Positions 32,371 through 37,135 of a DNA stretch of 37,135 nt are shown here, piece after piece. How positions within the stretch are numbered: position 1 is the stretch's first letter; every line of letters starts with the position of its first letter. Source of the stretch: Chloroflexota bacterium (GTDB lineage: Bacteria; Chloroflexota; Limnocylindria; Limnocylindrales; CSP1-4); contig VEOW01000138.1 of the NCBI GenBank assembly GCA_012026785.1, forward strand, positions 1-37,135, in the 5' to 3' direction. A program made the position numbers and the translations under genes. Under the pieces are notes generated by a model, which worked only from the letters and a program-made list of their open reading frames with translations, was not told the origin of the DNA and did no database searches.

Positions 32371-32976
32371 ATGGGACTCAATGCCTCCACGCGCATGGAC
32401 CCGACCCGGGAGCAGGCCCTCGTGGCTCGCGCCCGGGTCGATCCTGCCGCCTTCGGCGAGCTGTACGACTTCTACCTGCCACGCATCTACAGCTACGTGG
32501 CGCGGCGTGTCGAGGACCGAGCCGTGGCCGAAGACCTGACGTCGACGACGTTCGAACGGGCCCTCGCGGCGGTTCGCCGCGAGGACTTCCGGAATGCCTC
32601 GTTCGGCGGCTTCCTGTACCGGGTGGCCTCGAACGCGGTGATCGACCACGCGCGGCGGGCACGGCGCGACGTGCCGCTCTGGGCCCGGGCGTCCGACGGG
32701 GACGATGAGGAGGGCTCGCTCGCGGCGACGCTCGGCGACGAGACCGCGGCCGCGGCGTTCACCGCCGCTCTGGATCGCGACGTCCTGCGGCGGGCCCTCG
32801 AGCGGCTGCCCGAGAGCCACCGCCGCGTGATCCTCCTTCGGTATTTCGACGGGCTTGCACCCGACGAGCTTGGCGCCGCCCTGGGCTGCTCGCGGGCGAC
32901 CGTCGCCGTCAAGGTCCACCGGGCCCTTCGAAGCCTTCGAGGGGCGCTCGAAGGGGAGGCCATCGATGCGGCCTGA
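32371..32976 (+). CDS. ECF RNA polymerase sigma factor
   Basis: A 201-aa extracytoplasmic-function sigma factor. Region 2 is at about residues 26-98 (FGELYDFYLPRIYSYVARRV, EDLTSTTFERAL and FLYRVASNAVIDHARR). Region 4 is at about 140-190 (LERLPESHRRVILLRYFDGL and GCSRATVAVKVHRALRSLR). ATG 32371 is used; ATG 32395 (MDPTREQ) is equally possible, and the open frame back to 32290 is Gly/Pro-rich and unlikely. Its stop lies inside the start of the next gene (11-nt overlap), the usual sigma/anti-sigma arrangement. The promoter it recognises is unknown. Confidence 0.92.
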   Translation: MGLNASTRMDPTREQALVARARVDPAAFGELYDFYLPRIYSYVARRVEDRAVAEDLTSTTFERALAAVRREDFRNASFGGFLYRVASNAVIDHARRARRDVPLWARASDGDDEEGSLAATLGDETAAAAFTAALDRDVLRRALERLPESHRRVILLRYFDGLAPDELGAALGCSRATVAVKVHRALRSLRGALEGEAIDAA

Positions 32977-34198
32977 CGATCGCTTCGAGCTCGAAGGTGG
33001 GGCGTTCGATGCCCTCGACGCCGACCTGATGGACCTCGACGCCGCCCTGTCGGACGCGGGTCGAACCGCCCGCCGGCGGACCTCGGCGCAGGTTCGGCCT
33101 GATCCGCAGTTCGCTGCGGGCCTTCGGTCGCGGTTGATGGCGGCTGCCGCCGCACCGGCCGTGCCGGTCGCGATGGGACCCTGGGACCGCGAACCGGGTC
33201 GCGAGTGGGCGCCGGAGCGCGTCACGCCACGGGTCGCCCCGCGCGTCCCGGCCGCGGCCACTCGACCCCGTTGGGCATTCCTCGCCGCGGCTGCCGCGCT
33301 CGTCACCGTCGTGGCCGGCGGGGCGACGAGCGTCCGCTTCGACTGGCTCCTGCCGCCACCGTCGTCCGCCGAGCCGAGCCTGAGCGTGCTCGCCTCGCCG
33401 TCGCCGTCGACGCCAGCGGTGACCGAGGAGCCCGCCGCCACGCTGGCGCCGCCGATCGCGACGATCGCACCCCTGGTGCCGACGGCTGAGCCCGCGCCTG
33501 TGCCGACGCCCACGCCCACGCCGAAACCGACGCCGAAGCCGACGCCGAAACCCACGCCGAAGCCAACGCCCAAGCCAACCGCGAAGCCCACGCCCGAGCC
33601 GACCGTCGGGGCACTCTCGCTCTCGGTCAAGGGCTGCCCTGGCGCAAACCTCCTGATCTGGTCGAGCGCCGCGGACGCCTACAAGTACCGGGTCTATCGC
33701 AGCACCTCGGGCGAGGTCGGGGCCCTCTACCCGCCGGAGGGCGCGACGCTGGTCGCCAAGATCCCGGGCATCGACGGGTTCGACATCGTCGGTGGTGGTT
33801 CGACCGCCTGGTACCGCGTCTTCGCCGTCGACGCCGAGAACAACCTCTTGGCGGTCAGCCCCTCGAAGTCGATGACCGGGGTGGGCGCGATCTCGCTCGG
33901 CGGCTTCGATGCCTGGCCCAGCGGCCCGGGTTCCATCGACTCCTCGTGGACGCCCGCCTCGGTGCCGTCCGCCTGCTTTAGCTACGGAAAGTTCGTCGCG
34001 TCCGAGACGGACCCCGACCCGAGCTACGTGAAGGGCAACCGGTACCTCGCCGTCCTGGAGAGCCCCGAGATCGCCAGCGTGCAGATCACCGGCCTGGACC
34101 CGGCCACCCTGTGGGTCCGCTACGAGTACATCCGCTCCACGAGCATGGGCAGCTTCGTCGTCGCCCGAACGAGCGTGACCCAGGTCACCGTGGAGTAG
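32966..34198 (+). CDS. Anti-sigma-like membrane protein with Pro/Thr/Lys linker
   Basis: A 410-aa protein. Residues 1-100 are cytoplasmic (acidic N-terminus, then VRPDPQFAAGLRSRLMAA), where an anti-sigma helix bundle would sit. A membrane helix is near 103-123 (RWAFLAAAAALVTVVAGGA). A linker with repeated Thr-Pro-Lys-Pro spans about 180-212. The C-terminal 195 residues hold a beta domain (YKYRVYRSTSGEVG, WYRVFAVDAENNLLAV) like those of the 31057-32265 protein, then a second, less similar one. AAGGGGAGG at 32951-32959 precedes ATG 32966. The anti-sigma role is inferred from coupling and topology; no zinc HxxxCxxC motif is present. Confidence 0.75.
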   Translation: MRPDDRFELEGGAFDALDADLMDLDAALSDAGRTARRRTSAQVRPDPQFAAGLRSRLMAAAAAPAVPVAMGPWDREPGREWAPERVTPRVAPRVPAAATRPRWAFLAAAAALVTVVAGGATSVRFDWLLPPPSSAEPSLSVLASPSPSTPAVTEEPAATLAPPIATIAPLVPTAEPAPVPTPTPTPKPTPKPTPKPTPKPTPKPTAKPTPEPTVGALSLSVKGCPGANLLIWSSAADAYKYRVYRSTSGEVGALYPPEGATLVAKIPGIDGFDIVGGGSTAWYRVFAVDAENNLLAVSPSKSMTGVGAISLGGFDAWPSGPGSIDSSWTPASVPSACFSYGKFVASETDPDPSYVKGNRYLAVLESPEIASVQITGLDPATLWVRYEYIRSTSMGSFVVARTSVTQVTVE

Positions 34199-34247
34199 GC
34201 TCCACCCGCCGGCCCAGCCGAGCCGCCCCGCCCAACCGAGCCGCGGC

Positions 34248-34445
34248 CACCTACGCGTCAGCTGCGTCGTATCGGCTGGTTTGCCCCGATCCGCGATCAC
34301 CCACGCGATGGGTGCGTCGTATCCACTGCCCGGCCGCGATCCGCGCCCACCTACGCGCCAGACGGGGAATCCGACACCGCCCCGAGCGTGGCCTCCCACC
34401 CGCGCCTTGACAATCGGTGGATATGACGCGGCTCTTGCGCAGGTG
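34248..34445. repeat. Hairpin-repeat element, copy 2, with 50-bp period
   Basis: Units of the form CACCTACGC-N7-GCGTCGTATC start at 34248, 34298 and 34348, exactly 50 bp apart; the third is degenerate on its 3' arm. An inverted unit at 34420-34445 (GATATGACGC-N7-GCGCAGGTG) closes the element, giving imperfect 26-bp terminal inverted repeats. Each unit can form an ACGC/GCGT hairpin. TGACAATCG precedes the inverted unit here and at copy 1. The whole gap 34199-34475 between convergent genes has no coding sequence. Confidence 0.65.
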
Positions 34446-34475
34446 ACAACGGCGCCGAGCTCACTCGCGGTGATC

Positions 34476-35276
34476 TCACTCGCCGGTGAAGCGGGGCGGG
34501 CGCTTCTCGAGGAAGGCGGCCATGCCCTCGGCGTGGTCGGCAGTTCGGCCGGCCAGGTCCTGGAGCTGCGCCTCGTAGTCGAGCGCCTCGTCGAGGGTTC
34601 GATCCCAGGTCGTGTCGAGGGCTCGCTTCGTGAGCGCCACGGCGCGCGGAGCCGAGGCGGCGAGCCGGGCCGCGATGTCGCGAGCAGCGCCCAAGAGCTC
34701 GTCGGCCGCAACGACCCGCGACACGAGGCCGATCCGTAGCGCCTCGTCGGTCGCCACGGGATCGCCGATCAGCGCCATCTCCGCCGCCCGCGCCGCGCCG
34801 ACGAGTCGCGGCAGGAACCACGTCGCGCCGCTGTCCGGCACCAGCCCGACGCGCCCGAAGCCCAGCACGAACGTCGCTCCCTCAGAAGCGATGCGGAGAT
34901 CGCAGGCGAAGGCGAGCGAGGCCCCGGCGCCAGCGGCCACGCCGTTGATCGCGCCGACGCTCGGCTTCGGCAGCGAGCGCATGGCGCGAATGATCGGGTT
35001 GTAGCGCTCGCGAACCTCTTCGCCGAGCGGTGCGGCATCGGGCTCCTGGCGCTCCCGCAGGTCTTGCCCGGCGCAGAATGCGCGCCCCGCACCGGTCAGG
35101 ATCACGGCACGGACGGAGGCATCGCGCTCCAGGCGCCGGAACACACCCAACAGCTCCTGCTTCATCGGCACGGTCAGCGAGTTCAGCGCATCCGGCCGGT
35201 TGAGCGTGACGGTCGCGACCCCGTCCTCCGCCGCGACGAGGACCGTCGCCCCCGCGGACCCCTCGCCCGACGTCAT
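34476..35276 (-). CDS. paaG: Enoyl-CoA hydratase/isomerase, PaaG-like
   Basis: A 266-aa crotonase-fold enzyme. GAGRAFCAGQDLRE (about 63-75) and INGVAAGAGASLAFACDLRIA (110-130) form the oxyanion hole. GLVPDSGATWFLPRLVG contains Asp148, the catalytic acid typical of PaaG isomerases. The Glu found in hydratases at GGGCE is absent here (GAGAS). PaaG turns the ring epoxide into the oxepin-CoA and later shifts double bonds. Its ATG overlaps the stop of the upstream DUF1444-like gene by 4 nt. The cluster 34476-36788 thus complements the epoxidase operon 5 kb away. Confidence 0.9.
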   Translation of the reverse strand: MTSGEGSAGATVLVAAEDGVATVTLNRPDALNSLTVPMKQELLGVFRRLERDASVRAVILTGAGRAFCAGQDLRERQEPDAAPLGEEVRERYNPIIRAMRSLPKPSVGAINGVAAGAGASLAFACDLRIASEGATFVLGFGRVGLVPDSGATWFLPRLVGAARAAEMALIGDPVATDEALRIGLVSRVVAADELLGAARDIAARLAASAPRAVALTKRALDTTWDRTLDEALDYEAQLQDLAGRTADHAEGMAAFLEKRPPRFTGE

Positions 35277-35944
35277 GCCGGCGCCAGCTCCATCGGGACG
35301 AGCTCGCCCCCCGCCAGTTCGAACGTCCGAGGGTCGATCGGCTGATCGGCATCCGCCGCGTCGGCGACGAAGGCCGTGAACTGGCCCAGGAACTCAGGGT
35401 CCTCGGGTCGAAGCGCCGCGGCGACGAGTAGATCCCGATGCGGCACGCCGACCAGCACGCGTGCACCCTCGTTGAGCTCCGCGGAAAGATATGCGCGGAC
35501 CTCGGGCAACAGGATTCGAGCCGCATCGCCGCCGGCACCGCTGTCCGACGCCAGCAGCCGTCGTCCGCCGGACAGCTCGTCGGTCCACGGCGCATCCTTC
35601 GACCAGGTTCGAAGGTTCTCGAACGCCGTTGTTCGAATGACGTCCGGCTCGATGTTCCAGCCCAAGAGGTGGTCGGCGTTGACGAGGATGTCGAAGCCGC
35701 TGGTTCGAAGGACGTAGGCGACCGTGAGGCCGGCCGGTCCGGGATCGGTGAGCGGCTCGGCGTGCGTGTGGTCCGCCTCGAGAGCTAGCTGCTCACGATC
35801 GATCGAGGCCATCGGGGTGCCGGACGCCCCCGCGGGTCGAAGGACGACGTGGAGGATCGATGCCGCGGCCGACCAGTCGTGCTCGGGCGCCGACGAGGCC
35901 AGGTGCGGGTCGTAGCCGGTTCCCGTGTCGCGCTCGTCGGTCAT
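35273..35944 (-). CDS. DUF1444 (YtpQ-like) family protein
   Basis: A 223-aa soluble protein. It resembles DUF1444 (Bacillus YtpQ) in order and motif: DILVNADHLLGWNIEPDVIRTTAFENLRTW, GGDAARILLPEVRAYLSAEL and ARVLVGVPHRDLLVAAAL, followed by QFTAFVADAA. Biochemical function of the family is unknown to me. Its stop overlaps the paaG start by 4 nt, and it begins 31 nt after the paaF stop, so it is embedded in a phenylacetate sub-operon. A role tied to CoA-ester handling would be speculation. The family call is by motif recall, without a profile search. Confidence 0.6.
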   Translation of the reverse strand: MTDERDTGTGYDPHLASSAPEHDWSAAASILHVVLRPAGASGTPMASIDREQLALEADHTHAEPLTDPGPAGLTVAYVLRTSGFDILVNADHLLGWNIEPDVIRTTAFENLRTWSKDAPWTDELSGGRRLLASDSGAGGDAARILLPEVRAYLSAELNEGARVLVGVPHRDLLVAAALRPEDPEFLGQFTAFVADAADADQPIDPRTFELAGGELVPMELAPA

Positions 35945-35975
35945 CGGTTCCTCCCCGGCGCTGCGCCAGCTTCGG

Positions 35976-36788
35976 TCAGCGGCCCTTCCAGTTGGGCGGC
36001 CGCTTCTCGGTGAACGCGGCCATCCCCTCGCGCTGGTCGTCGGTGTCGAACAGCAGGTAGAAGCTGCGGCGCTCGAACTCCAGGCCGGCCTCGAGCGGCA
36101 GCTCCTCGGCTCGATTGACGGCCGCCTTGGCTGCCAGGACGGCGACCGGCGGCATAGCCGCGATGCGCGCGGCGAGGGCGAGGGCTTCGGGCACCGTCGC
36201 TTCCGCCGCGACGACCTTGCTGACGAGGCCGTGGGCCTCGGCCTCGCGGGCGCCCATGCTTCGACCGGTCAGGACGAGCTCCATCGCCTTGGCCTTGCCG
36301 ATCGCGCGGGTCAGGCGCTGGGTGCCGCCCGCCCCGGGCATGACCCCGAGCTTGATCTCCGGCTGGGCGAATTGGGCATCTTCGCCGGCCACGATCATGT
36401 CGCAGAGCATCGCCAGCTCGCAGCCGCCGCCGAGGGCGAAGCCTCTCACCGCCGCGATCAGGGGCTTTCGAATCCGCTTGATCTGCTCCCAGCGGTGAAA
36501 GTGGTCGTCGACGGTCAGGGTCGTCGGCGTCTGGGCCGCCAGCTCCTTGATGTCCGCCCCGGCCGCAAACGCCCGATCGCCGGCCCCAGTGATGACGATC
36601 GCTCGGCAGGCCGGGTCGCGGTCGAGGGTTTCGAGCGCGTCGGTCAGCTCTTCGATGAGGGCGAAGTCGAGGGCGTTGAGGACCTCGGGCCGGTTGAGCG
36701 TGACGAGCGCGACTCCATCGAGCGGCCCGTCGGGGCCGTGGGCCGGCAACGTGACCTGCACGAGCGCGCGGTCGGGCTGGTCCGGCAT
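35976..36788 (-). CDS. paaF: Enoyl-CoA hydratase, PaaF-like
   Basis: A 270-aa crotonase with both catalytic glutamates: Glu124 in ALGGGCELAMLCD and Glu144 in QPEIKLGVMPGAGGTQRL. The oxyanion segment GDRAFAAGADIKELA is at 70-84. This is the pattern of true hydratases, and PaaF hydrates 2,3-dehydroadipyl-CoA. ATG 36788 (MPDQPDRALVQV) is chosen; the longer frame to 36887 adds only a basic, Gly/Arg-rich stretch. It is first in the paaF-DUF1444-paaG unit. A general short-chain hydratase (crotonase) remains possible. Confidence 0.88.
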   Translation of the reverse strand: MPDQPDRALVQVTLPAHGPDGPLDGVALVTLNRPEVLNALDFALIEELTDALETLDRDPACRAIVITGAGDRAFAAGADIKELAAQTPTTLTVDDHFHRWEQIKRIRKPLIAAVRGFALGGGCELAMLCDMIVAGEDAQFAQPEIKLGVMPGAGGTQRLTRAIGKAKAMELVLTGRSMGAREAEAHGLVSKVVAAEATVPEALALAARIAAMPPVAVLAAKAAVNRAEELPLEAGLEFERRSFYLLFDTDDQREGMAAFTEKRPPNWKGR

Positions 36789-37135
36789 GCGGGAAGTATC
36801 CACGCCGCGGCCTCGCCCGGCCAGCCGCGTTGGCGGCGCTCCTCCGCGCTGATCACCGGTCAGGTTCCCTCGAATGCTCGCGGGCAAGGCACGATTCGCG
36901 ACGGCCAGGCTCGCCTTCCCTCAGGTGCTCGCCTGGGAGGCATCCGATTGGAAGCAGCTCTCGGCTGATGGAGCGCTGCTTCGTGGGCGAGCAAACGATG
37001 CGAGATGTGAACCTCCAGCGAGCTGCGGCGATCCTGGGCGCCCACAGGCGCTCCCCGATACGTCTATCGGTTCAGATTCGGCGTGACCGAGCGTGGCCGG
37101 CAACGCAGACGACCGATTCGGGCTGCGTGGCGAGC
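36789..37135. other. Right-end non-coding stretch
   Basis: No gene can be supported in these 347 nt; open frames here (for example 36874-37086) lack family features and any ribosome-binding site. A segment at about 36973-37003 resembles one at 2461-2491. The promoter for the paaF unit should lie near 36789-36890, but no clear boxes or PaaR-type palindrome were found. Confidence 0.5.

Noticed and set aside
34248-34397. CRISPR array
   Set aside because: The 50-bp period is regular, but there are only three units, they diverge strongly, each is an internal hairpin, an inverted unit follows and no cas gene is present.
36874-37103. Small open frames at the right edge
   Set aside because: Both strands are open, no family features or ribosome-binding sites are visible, and composition does not favour either.

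Overview
The window is one contiguous, very GC-rich bacterial segment of roughly 70% G+C, judged by eye. Genes are tightly packed, GTG starts are frequent, and no rRNA or tRNA gene is visible. It codes for lipoproteins with clear lipoboxes, an RND pump with no adaptor gene, an ECF sigma factor with a Pro/Lys-linker anti-sigma-like protein, and a phenylacetate cluster whose regulator site fits the Thermus PaaR pattern. This mix suggests a soil or freshwater heterotroph, perhaps a GC-rich Chloroflexota lineage (Limnocylindria-like). That placement is inference; an actinobacterium is not excluded.

Layout. 1-2343: two permeases and a lipoprotein binding protein of an osmoprotectant (glycine betaine/choline-type) ABC importer. 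2593-3348: a DUF72 protein. 3527-9711: a sugar-uptake operon with a family 1 binding lipoprotein, MalF- and MalG-type permeases, a DUF624/YesL-like membrane protein and a glycogen-debranching-type glucosidase; no ATPase is present. 9719-11212: a hypothetical protein and a sulfite-oxidase-like molybdopterin protein. 11545-15205: a GNAT protein, an HMA/DsbD-TauE/cupredoxin fusion likely handling copper, and an M28 peptidase. 15362-19008: a MarR regulator and an RND exporter sharing a 4-nt overlap. 19123-22235: a serine hydrolase, an IscA/ErpA-type Fe-S carrier and a degenerate GGDEF protein.

22455-29511 and 34476-36788 hold a split phenylacetate catabolon, all on the minus strand. It contains a thiolase (PaaJ type), a 3-hydroxyacyl-CoA dehydrogenase (PaaH type), epoxidase subunits PaaD, PaaC, PaaB and PaaA, a TetR regulator (PaaR type), an isomerase (PaaG type) and a hydratase (PaaF type). 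PaaK, PaaE and PaaZ are not in the window. A perfect 14-bp palindrome beside the predicted regulator promoter points to autoregulated control by phenylacetyl-CoA. Between the two parts lie a lipoprotein gene, a VapBC toxin-antitoxin pair, and an ECF sigma/anti-sigma pair next to a membrane protein carrying the same kind of extracellular domain.

The most unusual signals outside genes are: two copies of a roughly 190-bp element built from short hairpins at about 50-bp period and closed by an inverted copy, each lying between convergent genes; strong apparent excess of TTCGAA across the window; and two regulator genes, TetR and MarR, whose full-length frames have no ATG, GTG or TTG start.
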